A stretch of DNA of 64,000 nt from Vitis vinifera (GCF_030704535.1 NC_081810.1:1922501-1986500), one strand, 5' to 3'. Positions 36,601 to 48,088 are shown, counted from the stretch's first letter. Numbers and translations: made by a program. The notes: generated by a model not told the origin, from the sequence alone.

Positions 36601-38682
36601 TTTCTCAAGTTCTTGGAGACGCAATTTTACAGTGAGTATATGTTCCATAGTTAAGCAGATTACTATAAATAATTCAATGATTTACCAGAGAATTTCCATG
36701 GCAGATATACTTTTTGGAACAATCAATGACAAAGTTTATTTTCTATGTGATAATTATAATATACATGTGCTCTCATCTACTGAATTGATACATACAATGT
36801 TAAATTGCAAGAAACCCTTAGTGATTATTCACATTGTTATGGTTTCCTTCTTATTCCTTGTAGTAAGTATATGATAAACTAGTTGAATTCTGAATTTTCA
36901 GGGATGTCTCTCCTGTTCTTTGATTGTTTAACCTAACCATCTTCCTCGGACATTATCATACTTAAACTGCCCATTTGTGTCTTATGCTGATAATGATGTA
37001 ATCAATTTGTCAGGGTGGTTTCATTCTGGATATGGGGGTACATTTCATTGCAGGATTGAGGATGGTGAGCTCAAATATCTATTATACCTAATGGCAAATT
37101 AATTATACTTTTGGTTATTTTGGTAAAAAGGTTTACTGATAGGACCGATTCTGTTATTTTTGTTTCAAATTTTGAAAACATTAAAGCTTTCAATTGTCGA
37201 AGTTGCTAATGGGTTAAAAATTAGGTATGAGAAAAAAGTTGGCAGTGGTAACATGGTTAACTCTCAACATACTGTCCATCAGTGATTCTGAAATAGCTTG
37301 CTTGAGTTTGCAGTCTTGCAAAAAGCTCTTAATATTTCAACATTTGTCTTGAATTGTGAAACTTGTATATTGTCAACTCACCAGCCTTGCTATTTCACAA
37401 TAGTAAAATAAATTTCTTGTATGAGTATTGTTTGGACCATTAATCTGATTCTAAATGTGATTTATCTGGTTCACATGAACAGCTTGTTGGATGTGAAATT
37501 GCCTCAGTTTCGGCTATCACTTCTCATGTAGATACGATGCTGCCTCCACCGGATAACATATCCTCTGTCTTGTATGTTTCTAGAGCATGAATTTAATTTT
37601 CCAATAAATTATTTTCTGATGCAATTGAAAGTCTAAAGGTGACAGTTTGGATTTCCCCTTGCCTCATTAGTCAACTGGAGAATGGATGTTCTGGTGTCTT
37701 TGTAATGGTAGTTTCCACGAGGGCTCCTAAGGCATGTGGTGAAATGATACTTTTAGTTCAAATTTCCGTTCTTCACAAATATAAATTATTGTTACTCACT
37801 TGTAGTCCTTTATACCTTCAGATATTCTGGCGAGTTGTTGGCTTAAAAGGAACACTGCAACTTGAGCGAGGGAACAAAGAGGGAAGTCATGGTTACCAGG
37901 TATATTGAAATTCTTCGAGTCTTATTCCATTAATGGGAATTATATGACAGTTTTGAAGGTCTTTAGTGCTTAATGTGCCTGAGAAGCTTGAGTTTCATTA
38001 GGACACAAAAACCATGTACTTAGATTATGAGAAATTACAACCTGCTTTTGATATCTTTCAATCCTATGACAGTTTTCATTTCATGGTGCTGATGGGCAAT
38101 GCAAAAGCTCCTTCTACCCGTTCAGTGGGGTGACTGAGGAATTAAAAACTTTTATACATGACATTTCACAGGCCACCCTTAAGGTAGTGTAAAATGTTAT
38201 GGATGTCATGATGATGCTTATACATCCATTCACAAGTTGTTTCTAGATTCATCCTTTGAAAGCTGGGCTGCTTTGGTTCACTTCACCCCCAAAAAAGAAA
38301 AAAAAAAAAGCTATCCTCTTTCCTCTCTTCCCTTCTTCAATATGATAATAGCTTGTTCAGATGCTTTCCTGAGAGAGGAGTTCTTCTGAGCTTGATAGCA
38401 TTTTGTCATCTTATTTTCACAAGCCTTTAACCATTCTGGCCCATTGTGGAAATAGTCAAATTTAATTCAGTCTAATTGCAGTTGATGTCTCTAAAACATT
38501 GACTTATTTTAGTGGGAACCAATCCTCTGATCCCATTTGCTACATCTTTACAGAAGGGAAGTAGCTATGAAGCCGAAACCCGCCTCTCCTTTGTTGAAGG
38601 TGCCCGGGATGTTGCTATTCTAGATGCAATGCTTGAATCTGGGATGAGGCAGGGAGCCCTTATTCAGGTGAAAAAGTTTTAG
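30618..38682 (+). CDS. Gfo/Idh/MocA-type NAD(P)-dependent oxidoreductase
   Basis: A Rossmann-fold dehydrogenase of the biliverdin-reductase-like, uncharacterised plant group; the substrate is unknown. Exons: 30618-30740, 31498-31638, 32513-32561, 33875-33892, 36329-36444, 36518-36631, 37014-37064, 37483-37571, 37671-37731, 37822-37899, 38073-38183, 38554-38682, giving about 359 aa with closed phases. The N-terminus has the dinucleotide loop AVLGGGIFVR; EKPAAAS gives the conserved E-K-P of the family and AENYRFEPAFVE follows; GGFILDMGVHFIAGLR is the family motif with the conserved Asp and His. Exon 4 is an 18-nt microexon that supplies EKPAA. Introns 2 and 9 start with GC rather than GT. Intron 1 holds imperfect repeats, intron 3 a hAT-like element, and intron 4 is 2.4 kb. 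Similar to Arabidopsis At4g17370-type proteins from memory. Confidence 0.88.
30766..31310 (+). repeat. Imperfect internal repeats in oxidoreductase intron 1
   Basis: TTTGGTTGCT(G/A)AGAAA occurs at 30766-30781, 30988-31003 and 31295-31310, and TTTAGGGAGATG(A/G)(A/G)GAAT recurs near 30858, 30947 and 31066 with a degenerate copy near 31256. A GGGTCAGTCT(C/T)GTAC stretch also occurs near 31133 and 31348. The intron looks built from diverged copies of one unit. Confidence 0.7.
32682..33683. mobile_element. Non-autonomous hAT-like element in oxidoreductase intron 3
   Basis: Begins CAAGGATTAAAATATCAG and ends CTGAAATTTTAATCCTTG, an inverted pair with one mismatch over 18 bp. The same terminus (CAAGGATTGAAATATCGG) bounds the element at 48089-49600. 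About 1.0 kb, no transposase. The right flank is a GC/AC microsatellite (33684-33707), so a target duplication cannot be read. hAT assignment rests on the 8-bp duplication seen at the sister copy. Confidence 0.7.
33684..33707. repeat. Compound (GC)n(AC)n microsatellite
   Basis: A run of CG/GC dinucleotides passing into AC repeats, directly abutting the right end of the hAT-like element. Confidence 0.9.
33875..33892 (+). other. 18-nt microexon (exon 4) of the oxidoreductase
   Basis: AGAAACCGGCAGCAGCTT is preceded by an AG acceptor and followed by a strong GTAAGT donor. It joins exon 3 (ending CAA G) and exon 5 (starting CT ATT AGT) in frame to give QEKPAAASIS, restoring the E-K-P of the family. 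Without it exon 3 would join exon 5 in the same frame but lose six residues. Confidence 0.8.
37732..37821 (+). other. 90-nt GC-AG intron without an in-frame stop
   Basis: Lies between AAG at 37731 and ATATTCTGG at 37822. It starts GCATGT and ends TTCAG, is a multiple of three and has no stop in the gene's frame, so retention would insert 30 mostly hydrophobic residues. Splicing joins STRAPK to IFWRVVG, as the family expects. Confidence 0.6.
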
Positions 38683-41600
38683 CTTATTGATGCAGATCCC
38701 TCTGTTGCTGACATGGTTATATCAGCTATGAAGATGATTTTTTAGGTGCTTTAGAATCTCCATCCCTTTTAAGATTAATATATGAATTCACCCTTGTTAT
38801 GGATATTATTTCTTTTGCCCACTCAATCCTATAAAGCAAAGTTGAGTTCTATATCTTTACAATTTCTAGCATGTGATGTTAAGCATGAAGATTGAAGAGA
38901 TCGTGAGGAAGATTTGAATTGGTGATGAATGATACAGAGAAAGGGAAGGAAATGAGAGGCTTGTGAGGTGAGAGATATGATGAAGGATGCCATTAGAGAT
39001 GAGGAAGGTCTCAAGGGTTCCTCTATGAATGCCATGGATGAACTCTTGAATGCTGCATTTTCTGAGAGATAGATTTCATTACTTTGATTCTAACTTCACT
39101 GAGCTCTAGCCTCTAGTAGCTACACGAAAAAAACTGCCATGATTGTCTGCAGAAACTTTACAAGCCGCATAAAATTTCATTACTTTGGCACCCACTAAAC
39201 CAACAAGAAACAAAAAGCTCAAAAGGACAATCACAACTTGCTACAAAACTATACCCATCTCTATATACAGAATTATACAAAAGGAAAACATGTGAAATCA
39301 TGATAAATTTTTATTAAAAATGTTTTACTTTGCTACTGATAGAAAGGAAGAAAACCCTTAATGTTATATAAATATTGACTTTTCTTAACTTTATAGATAC
39401 AATTTAAAATTGGGAGGACTTCTTTAAGCTTAGTGCAGACAATATATAAATGATTGGGTGTGGGTCATTATATGAATGAATACGGGTTTGACCAAATAGA
39501 ATTTGGACCGAACCAAATAGAATTCGAGCCACCAAACTTTAACAATATTATATTAATGAATTATCATTTTTGTTTAATTATTAAAAAATGCATGAACCTC
39601 GAAACTTGAATTTGAAGATTATTATTCACATTGAAATACCAACTAACGACATATTTTTATGTTTTCATACATATTAATTATTTTTTAATTTCTTATTCTA
39701 TAATCAAATTTATGTTTTATGATTTTAAAATAATTATTTTATTGGTTGGGAGACTAGGAATTTAAAACTAACCCTAGGTGGGGTTTGAGACATGGATATA
39801 TTGAACCAATTGATGGAAGGTCTGATACAAACCTGTCTTCTCAAATTCGAAATTTTTTAGGGTTATCTTATTCTTCACCTGCAAAGTGTTGACTCCATGT
39901 CAAAAGATGCTTTCTGAGGTTCCTCTATATAAGATACGGTTTTAAGTTTCTTTAAGGGGCTTCTTCCATATTATATTTTGTTATACTCTGGTTGTTAAGT
40001 CCAGCTATTCAAACTAGACTAGGTGCAGAGAAAGAACCATAATCTTTGGATCAGAGTTTGAGTTCAAAAAAAAAAAAACAAAAAAGCAAAAAAAAATTGT
40101 AGAATCTTTCTCCCATATTTGGTTGGAAGGCCTGTTTGGCCAGTAGCAGAAGAAGTGCATATGCCCACATGCTGATCATCAATAAGACAATACAGTTACA
40201 ATGACCCCATTTTGTGCCTTGACAAAAGGCCTATTCTTTTCTACTATTTCAGAAGTAGTTGCCTAAAGAAAACAACATCCGTCCAATTTTTCTACAGAAA
40301 ACAATCATCTGCTAGCCTGTCTCTCACTGTTAATTATTTCGTAAGTTGTTGCCCAGACAGCGACATCCTCCCACCGTGTCGGTGGAACCGGATTCCTCTG
40401 CCGACGAACACTGGTGAAAATTCATGCCTTGGTTGCATGGTTTCCATTGTCCAACCATCTGGACTTTGTCTTCCCCTTGTGGAAGCTTTTGGTTCAAGCG
40501 TTTTGGGGTTGTAATGAAACTTGTCACCAAACAAGGAGTAAGCCCATGTTTGTTGGTTGAAAAATTGATTACTGCCGAGATGGTCCCAAACACCATCTCC
40601 TCTCAGGCCCTGGATCAGCTAGCACATCCTTTTCAGGAGTTAGAAAATGGAAGAAAATGAAGTTACCCTCTCAATTTTCTGCTCTCTAGGTGTCTTGTGG
40701 CCACTTTTTTCAGACCATCACTACAAGAAATTTACCTAAACCCTACGCTTGGTAGTTCACCAAAGATCTACTAAGTCAGTTCCTTACAAAATTAATCATA
40801 CTCTCTCTCTCTATATAATAAAAAAATATTTTCAAAAAATAGGAAGAACAATTTTTGGAAACTATCCATTCTTTGATTTTCAAGTCGTTCTATTCTGAAT
40901 CATTTCTACAACCAAAAATATTTAAACCCCAGGGTTTTCTGACTTGATTTCTTTATCCCAACACCACACAAGGATCTGAAGCTTGAAGCCCACTTCCAAG
41001 ACATTAATAACACAGTACACAGTACTGTGCTTTTATTAGTGGTATATTTTTGGTGCAGTTGCTTTTCCTGGTAACCAATCAGACATCTAAGTATCTAACC
41101 CAAACCGTTGCCATCAAGCCAACTGTCATAGAAAAAGGGGAAAAAAAAATTACCATCTACTGCATGGAATGATGGACATGTCATGGACCTCATGGCATGG
41201 TATTGTCAAAAAAACTTTCAATCCACATGATTTTAGATGCTGGGATTCGTTTTTGTTTGATGATAATCTTAATAATCCCAAAAGGGTTTTTTATTTTTAT
41301 TTTTTTAACAATAAAAATTTTATTTTCCCCACTAATATTTTTTATAAGATTTTTTTTAATTATTAAATTAAATAAATATTTTCTTTGACAAACCTATCAC
41401 ACCTACCACTCATTCTTTCTCATTATTTTCTCAACTGCTACACCAAAGTTGATTGAGTACAAGTTTGGCAGGCATTTTCTCACCAAACAATGAGGGAGTT
41501 CATTTTGGAACCCTTGAAAGCTACTAATCTTATGACTTTTTGTTTAAGATTATGGACAAAATTAAAAGCACCACTCTGCTAGCTTTGTTTCAAAATGGGG

Positions 41601-41762
41601 CCAAACCACAATTTTAACTTTCAAAATTGATGTCTAGGATTTTTCTGTCTATAAGAAGTCATTTTGATAACATATCCAAAAATGATGATTAATCAAAATG
41701 GATTATTCTCACATTTTTTATATTTTGATATTGGTGTAGGCCCTTTTTTTCGAGTGTCTCAG
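38683..41762. other. Oxidoreductase 3' flank and gene-poor spacer
   Basis: Ordinary-looking low-copy sequence with A-rich tracts (40067-40097), a CT run at 40801-40813 and AT-rich segments. A 66-codon frame on the minus strand at 40334-40534 and overlapping short frames are not backed by similarity or splice signals. I see no supported gene, RNA gene or complete transposon. Confidence 0.45.
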
Positions 41763-42012
41763 GCCATGTTTGGTAACCATTTTTAAAAATAACTCTTAAA
41801 AACAGTTTTTAAAAATTGTTTTATAATGTTTTATAAAACAAAACTCTGTCCGAAACCTTAAATGTTTTTAAATATATTTTAGAAATAAATCTTATGTTTA
41901 ATGTTTATTTTTAATTATTCTAAATGTTTATATAATTATTTTTTAAATTAATCATAAAAAATAAGTAAAAATAACTAAAACTATTAAAATATATTTTTTG
42001 AAAACATATTTT
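41763..42012. repeat. MITE-like element fragment, family B
   Basis: Starts CCATGTTTGGTAACCATTTTT and continues with TTAAAAACAGTTTTTAAAAAT and A/T-rich filling as in other family B copies; the far end is not clear. Confidence 0.4.
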
Positions 42013-42870
42013 TTTTATACAGTTACAAATCTTTATTCTCATTTATTTGTAATAAAGTTTGTTTCACTATTCGCTCAATCGATCACATTTTGCTATACAC
42101 ATTAAAAACGCCCTAATATTTCTAGATTTTTATTACTATTTTTAATTTTATTTATTTTATTGATAATATAAAATTTAACATTACAAATATTCCTTAAAAA
42201 GCAATATTTAAGTATTTTTAAAATAAGACATATTAAATAAAAAAAGGCAAAGTCTTAAATGTAACATTCCCCACACACATTATGAATTAATATATATATA
42301 TATATAACAACATTTCACTAAAATGCTTCTTCAAACAAAAATAAAATATTTCGATAGATTAAAATTTCAATTAAACTCTTATCTAAGTTTATTTTTCGGT
42401 AACATTCTTGACTTAATAACGATATCGTAATGGCTAAATTATATGATTGTAAAACGACATCTGACTTTATTATTTAAGCCAATCATTAATTTGTATTTAT
42501 AGTAACTATCACCTAAACATGTAAAATCTCAATTATTACAAATATGGAATTTAATTCATGATGTGAAGTTTCATTAATGAAGTTACATGAGGGCCATACA
42601 ACACACTGGATTTCTATTTCAATAATTTTTCTGAGTCCCATTTTTTCACGATGGTCCGAGTCATGAGGCCCACGATCAATTAATTAAATTCAATCAGCAT
42701 TTCCTTCACGCGCTTCACAAGAGCGTCACAAAAATTGCATCTACTACTGCGGTGGACTCCCCAGAACGGACGCAACACACTCCATTTCCCTACAATCGGG
42801 TAAAATCTCAAGTATATTGCAATTGGCTAGTTGTCAGCTTTTTGAGCCGCCACGTCGGGACGTGCTTCAA
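42013..42870. other. AT-rich spacer upstream of the MCTP promoter
   Basis: AT-rich with a TA repeat near 42291-42306. From about 42640 the base composition becomes more mixed as the MCTP promoter is approached. No gene seen. Confidence 0.4.
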
Positions 42871-42873
42871 ATT

Positions 42874-42883
42874 GACACGTGGC
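42874..42883 (+). promoter_or_regulatory. G-box/ABRE GACACGTGGC upstream of MCTP
   Basis: GACACGTGGC contains the ACGTGGC core of ABA-responsive elements and the CACGTG G-box. A CCACGTCGG stretch lies 25 bp upstream and a second CACGTG at 43120-43125. Binding by bZIP or bHLH factors is inferred only. Confidence 0.5.
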
Positions 42884-43119
42884 GCATTTTAATTGGGAGA
42901 TAGGAATACTCTCCTATTTTACTTCAACTGAAACAAAGGCTAAAAGCATCGTACAACGTATTTCAATACAAGGTTAAATTGGCACAACTTTATAACTACC
43001 TATTTGAAAATAAATTTACAAGAAGCAACTTAACTTCTCACGACAAATTGTGGGAACAAATCCCAATTTATCATCTCCATTGGGGAGAAGAAATAGTCCG
43101 ACCAAACCAACTGTCTCCG

Positions 43120-43125
43120 CACGTG
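43120..43125 (+). promoter_or_regulatory. Second CACGTG G-box upstream of MCTP
   Basis: A palindromic CACGTG within CCGCACGTGCTA, about 200 bp upstream of the apparent 5'UTR splice donor. Confidence 0.4.
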
Positions 43126-43326
43126 CTAAAACCGACCAGAGTTCTCACATGTGTCTCTCATTTCCTTGATAATAATAGGAAAGAAGAAATGAGTTACTCA
43201 AAATTGGCTGGGCAACCTGGAGTCTATCTTTGCTCTTCTCTTCTCCACTCTTCTCCTTGCGGATCTCACTCTCATCCCAATACCACACTCTCTTCACCTT
43301 CTCCTTCATGAATCTCTCATTTTCAG

Positions 43327-43996
43327 GTACTGTCATTTCATTAACTTATATACATCTCTGTGCATGAGCATGTATAAAACATGTTTGTAGTATAGCATTG
43401 AAATTGGGTTGTGAAGATTTTGTTGAAACTTCAGTGTGTTTTGTTCAAAAATGGAAGTGGGGTTTTAGCTAAAAAGTTTGATTCTCCAGTGTGCTTGTGC
43501 TATGAGCTTACGGTACTTTTCTAGTTTTGGTTCTTTTTTTTTTTTTTTTTTGTACTGGGATCTGCAATTTTTGTCTTTTTTTTGAGGTGAATATTGCTTG
43601 TAATGAGTGGAGGGTTGCGGGTGTGTATGGGGTCTTTTTTTCACTGTTGTTTTTGCTATTTGGTTGCTGAGAAAGTCCAGGAAAAGAAAAGAAAGGAAAA
43701 GGAAGGAGGATTTTGAATCACTATGGGTTACGGTTTTGGGTTTCCAAAAAGTGGCAGGGTAGTTGAAGAGTAAGTGAGAATGGTGTTGGATTAGTTGAGT
43801 GATGTTTCTTGTTTACTTGGTCCCAGATGATGTAAATGGTTTGAAGGGTGTGTTCTCTTTAACTTATTTATTTGTATGTTATGTTCTCATTTTCTCAGCA
43901 ACCAAACAGAGCATTGGAGTCCTGTTTGTCTGTTGTTTTAAAATTGTAGTGTCTTGTTTCTAACTTATTTTGGTCTCCTTTCATTTCATTTTACAG
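43327..43996 (+). other. Probable 5'UTR intron of the MCTP gene
   Basis: GTACTG follows a leader ending in TTTCAG, and a pyrimidine-rich TTTCATTTTACAG acceptor closes the 670-nt intron at 43996. It contains a poly-T stretch and a 16-bp inverted repeat (43659-43674 and 43891-43906). Based on splice signals only. Confidence 0.5.
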
Positions 43997-44310
43997 GTTT
44001 TTGCTCAATGTGACCTGAAGCTTTCTGAGAAAAGCTTTTAGCCTCGGAATTTGAACCATTCTAGCTCAAAAGAACTTGAGTTTCTTGGTCATTGACTGTC
44101 CAGTTGAGTTCTTGTTTGGGAAATTTAGTTTCCATACCACTCGAAAACCCTTAGATTTTCCTGTTTCAGGGCATTTGTGAAGGCCAATGTCATATTGGGA
44201 GTAACAAAAGCTCTGTTTGTTCTAGTTCTTATTTCAAACTTTCTAGATTTTGAAAGTCATTGGCTGCTTCTTCCTGGTTTTCACTTTCCTGGGTGAGTGA
44301 AAACGACAAA

Positions 44311-46635
44311 ATGCAGAAGCCTCCACCTTCGGTCGAATTTGCTCTGAAGGAGACAAAGCCCCAACTTGGCGGGGGCAGTGTGATTGGGGACAAGCTCACA
44401 TGTGCCTATGACCTAGTTGAGCAAATGCACTATCTTTATGTCCGGGTCGTTAAAGCCAAGGATTTACCCCCAAAAGATGTAACTGGCAGTTGTGATCCTT
44501 ATATAGAAGTGAAACTCGGGAACTATAAGGGGGTTACCAAGCATTTTGAGAAGAAGACGAACCCTGTATGGAATCAGGTTTTTGCTTTCTCAAAAGATCG
44601 GCTTCAAGCTTCAGTTCTTGAAGTTGTGGTGAAAGATAAGGATTTTGTGAAAGATGATTTCATGGGTAAGGTTAGTTTCGATCTCCATGAAGTCCCAAGA
44701 CGTGTGCCACCGGATAGCCCATTGGCTCCACAGTGGTATAGGCTGGAGGATAGGAAGGGGGAGAAGGCTAAGGGAGAGCTCATGTTGGCTGTCTGGATGG
44801 GAACTCAAGCAGATGAGGCTTTTCCAGATGCCTGGCATTCAGATGCAGCAACAGTCAGCATTGAAAACATTACCCACATTCGATCCAAGGTATACCTTTC
44901 CCCCAAGCTTTGGTATCTTCGGGTCAATATCATCGAAGCCCAGGACTTGGTGCCTAGTGACAAAAGTAGGTACCCTGAAGTTTTTGTGAAGGGCACCTTA
45001 GGAAATCAGGCTTTGAGAACCAGAACATCTCAAATCAAGAGTATTAACCCAATGTGGAATGAAGACTTGATTTTTGTAGCTGCTGATCCATTTGAGGAGC
45101 CTTTGGTTTTGACTGTGGAAGATAGAGTGGCATCTAATAAAGATGAAGTCTTGGGTAAGTGTGTGATTGCTTTACAGAATGTACAGAGGAGGTTGGACCA
45201 TAAGCCCATTAATTGGAGGTGGTACAATCTTGAAAAGCATGTGCTTGTGGATGGGGAACTGAAGAAGGAAACCAAATTTGCTAGTAGGCTTTGTATGAGG
45301 ATCTGTTTGGAAGGTGGGTATCATGTCTTCGATGAATCTACACAGTATAGTAGTGATTTTAGGCCAACGGCAAAGCCATTGTGGAAGCCTAGCATTGGGA
45401 TTCTGGAAGTGGGGATTCTAAGCGCTCAAGGACTGGCTCAGATGAAGACGAAAGATGGGAGGGGAACAACGGATGCTTACTGTGTTGCTAAATATGGGCG
45501 GAAATGGGTTAGGACAAGGACAATCATAGATAACTTCAACCCAAAATGGAATGAGCAGTACATTTTTGAGGTCTTTGATCCATGTACTGTTATTACCTTA
45601 GGGGTTTTCGACAATTGTCACTTACATGGGGGCGATAAAACTGGAGGGACAAAGGATCTGATAATCGGTAAGGTCAGAATCCGGCTGTCTATTCTTGAGT
45701 CTGAGCGGGTTTACACACACTCATATCCTCTTATAGTGCTGCAATCTAAAGGGGTGAAGAAGATGGGTGAAATACAGTTAGCTGTGAGATTCACATGTTC
45801 AACTTTAGTTAACATGTTGTATCTTTATTCACAGCCACTGCTGCCGAAAATGCACTATATTCATCCACTGTCTGTGATTCAGGTTGATAGTTTAAGGCAC
45901 CAGGCGACTCAGCTTCTCTCAGTGAGACTGGGCAGGGCTGAGCCACCCCTGAGGAAGGAGGTGGTGGGGTATATGCTGGATGTCGATTCGCATATGTGGA
46001 GTATGAGGAGGAGTAAAGCTAATTTCTTCAGAATCATGGGGGTTATAGGTGGGCTGATTGCAGTTGGAAAATGGTTCAACAATATCTGCAATTGGAAGAA
46101 CCCTCTTACGACCATCCTCATTCACATCCTCTTTGTGATACTGGTCCTTTTTCCTGAGCTCATACTTCCAACGATTCTGCTCTACCTCTTTTTTATTGCT
46201 CTCTGGAACTTCCGACGGAGGCCAAGGCACCCTCCTCACATGGATATCCAACTGTCTCATGCTCATGCCGCCCATCCTGATGAATTAGACGAAGAGTTTG
46301 ATACATTCCCAACTTCAAAACCATCGGATCTTGTTAGGATGAGGTATGATCGGCTGAGGAGCATAGCAGGGAGGATTCAGACTGTGGCTGGCGACATGGC
46401 AACTCAAGGGGAGAGGTTTCAGTCTCTTCTGAATTGGAGAGACCCGAGAACTACAACTCTGTTTGCAGGCGCTTGTCTGATTGGTGCCATAGTGCTCTAT
46501 GTTACACCATTTCAAGTTTTGGCCCTTCTTGCAGGGTTTTATATACTAAGGCATCCCAGGTTTCGCCAAAAGCTTCCTTTTACTCCACTCAACTTCTTTA
46601 GGAGATTGCCTTCAAGAGCTGACAGTATGTTATAA
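44311..46635 (+). CDS. Multiple C2 domain and transmembrane region protein (MCTP/FTIP family)
   Basis: An ER-anchored tether that binds plasma-membrane lipids through C2 domains, typically at plasmodesmata; family members such as FTIP1, QUIRKY and MCTP3/4 move or regulate signalling proteins. The intronless frame encodes 774 aa from the first in-frame ATG (44311, A at -3), the short form typical of MCTP3/4. Three C2 domains start near residues 40 (YLYVRVVKAKDLP), 200 (WYLRVNIIEAQDLVP) and 362 (IGILEVGILSAQGL). The first keeps the acidic loop residues (SCDPY, VKDKD). The C-terminal PRT_C region has membrane segments at about 605-640 and 713-745 and the usual NFFRRLPSRADSML end. An AATAAA lies at 46711-46716. 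The same frame extends upstream only through non-ATG codons. The specific partner cannot be read from sequence. Confidence 0.95.
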   Translation: MQKPPPSVEFALKETKPQLGGGSVIGDKLTCAYDLVEQMHYLYVRVVKAKDLPPKDVTGSCDPYIEVKLGNYKGVTKHFEKKTNPVWNQVFAFSKDRLQASVLEVVVKDKDFVKDDFMGKVSFDLHEVPRRVPPDSPLAPQWYRLEDRKGEKAKGELMLAVWMGTQADEAFPDAWHSDAATVSIENITHIRSKVYLSPKLWYLRVNIIEAQDLVPSDKSRYPEVFVKGTLGNQALRTRTSQIKSINPMWNEDLIFVAADPFEEPLVLTVEDRVASNKDEVLGKCVIALQNVQRRLDHKPINWRWYNLEKHVLVDGELKKETKFASRLCMRICLEGGYHVFDESTQYSSDFRPTAKPLWKPSIGILEVGILSAQGLAQMKTKDGRGTTDAYCVAKYGRKWVRTRTIIDNFNPKWNEQYIFEVFDPCTVITLGVFDNCHLHGGDKTGGTKDLIIGKVRIRLSILESERVYTHSYPLIVLQSKGVKKMGEIQLAVRFTCSTLVNMLYLYSQPLLPKMHYIHPLSVIQVDSLRHQATQLLSVRLGRAEPPLRKEVVGYMLDVDSHMWSMRRSKANFFRIMGVIGGLIAVGKWFNNICNWKNPLTTILIHILFVILVLFPELILPTILLYLFFIALWNFRRRPRHPPHMDIQLSHAHAAHPDELDEEFDTFPTSKPSDLVRMRYDRLRSIAGRIQTVAGDMATQGERFQSLLNWRDPRTTTLFAGACLIGAIVLYVTPFQVLALLAGFYILRHPRFRQKLPFTPLNFFRRLPSRADSML

Positions 46636-46716
46636 GCCCAGTTGCCATCTCTACTTGGCCACTCCCGTTGTTGACTCTGATATGTATTCTATGCAGAAAG
46701 TGCAGCAACAAATAAA

Positions 46717-47820
46717 ATTTGTTTCTTTCTCAAGTCTTTGCCGGACATGAAGAACTGGTATGCATTTCAACTTCCATTACTGTTAACTGGTAAAACCGGC
46801 AAGTTGCTGCTTGTTTATGTTGTTCATTTTAATTCTGTATCTGTAATTAATGCTTTTTGATTCAGTTTGAATAAATTTCATTGAAGTCTACTGCTAGAAC
46901 TATGTTCTTTGAATGGACTTTAAAGATGTGCCTCACTTCAACCTAATCAAAAGTAAATTTCAAGTGTTTTGTTTCCCATCAACCAAACAGTGCCTTATTT
47001 TTAACAACTAGAGTTTCTTATTGTAAATTGATATGATACCTAGAAGGGATGAACCAATCTCTCATTAAATCTTAGAAGTTTCAAGTGTATGTGATTGTTT
47101 ATATTAGGTTACAGAACTGACTATGCGATTGTGGGTGTATGACATGGGCTGGTAAAAGGCAAAAAAAAAAGTTAAATTTTGTTCGAGCATGATATACATT
47201 ATGGATCCAAATCCTAACGGTTTAACCGAAAGTCGATAACCTAATATGGTATAGTTTTGGTTAATTAGTAGTCTTTGAGTTTATTATGCACTTGCATAGT
47301 ATAAAAGAAGATTGTCTCAATCCTTATGACTTAGAGATTTTTTTTGTTTTTAAAAATAAATATAAAGACAACTTAATAGCATTAAGTTTTAAGTTGTTTT
47401 TTTTTTTTTAATTTTAATTTTATTATTATTTTATTTTAATTAAGTATTAATAGGGTGAGGGTGGTATTGATATTATATTTTGATTGTTTCATAAAGTTAT
47501 TTTTACCCTTTAATAAAAAATAAAATATTTTGACCTTTTTATTTAGTAAAAAAATTTTAAAATTTTAAATAAATCATTTAACATTTGAAAGCAAATTGCA
47601 TTTAATATTAAGTATAAAAAAGAAATATTACCTAAAATCCATAATTTAATACAACACTAAAATTTTTGTTAGTAAGATTATGTTTAGTTTCTAAAAATTA
47701 TTAAGGAAAAAAATATTAGGAAAAATAATTTTTTTTATATTTGGTTTTATATAAAAAAAATGTAAGAAACTTATATATTTTTAAATTATTTAATCTTTTA
47801 TAAATGATTTAAAATATTTA
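46717..47820. other. MCTP 3' flank and AT-rich spacer
   Basis: Ordinary 3' flank to about 47300, then A/T-rich sequence leading into a tandem-repeat field. A TTTCCCATCAACCAAA motif is at 46972-46987. No gene seen. Confidence 0.5.
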
Positions 47821-48088
47821 AAATGAGTTTAAAGTAATATATAAAAATAATTTATTGATTTTAAATATATTTTTTATTTGTTGAGAGAGAAAGAATAGCG
47901 TAATATTTTATAAATGATTTAAAATACTTAAAATGAGTTTAAAGTAATATATAAAAATAATTTATTAATTTTAAATTTATTTTATATGAGAGAGGGAGGG
48001 GAGGTGGGTTTAAAGTAATATATATAAATAATTTATTGATTTTAAATCTATTTTATATAATATATGAGGGAGAGGGGTGAGTTTAAAG

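Noticed and set aside
40212-40660. Overlapping short frames on both strands (up to 100 codons)
   Set aside because: Several frames of similar length overlap, none has recognisable motifs or splice partners, so no gene can be supported; could be an untranslated transcript.
44260-44310. A longer N-terminus for the MCTP protein
   Set aside because: The frame extends upstream only through non-ATG codons (it would begin at TTG). ATG at 44311 gives the MQ(K/R)PPP-type start and 774-aa length of the MCTP3/4 group.
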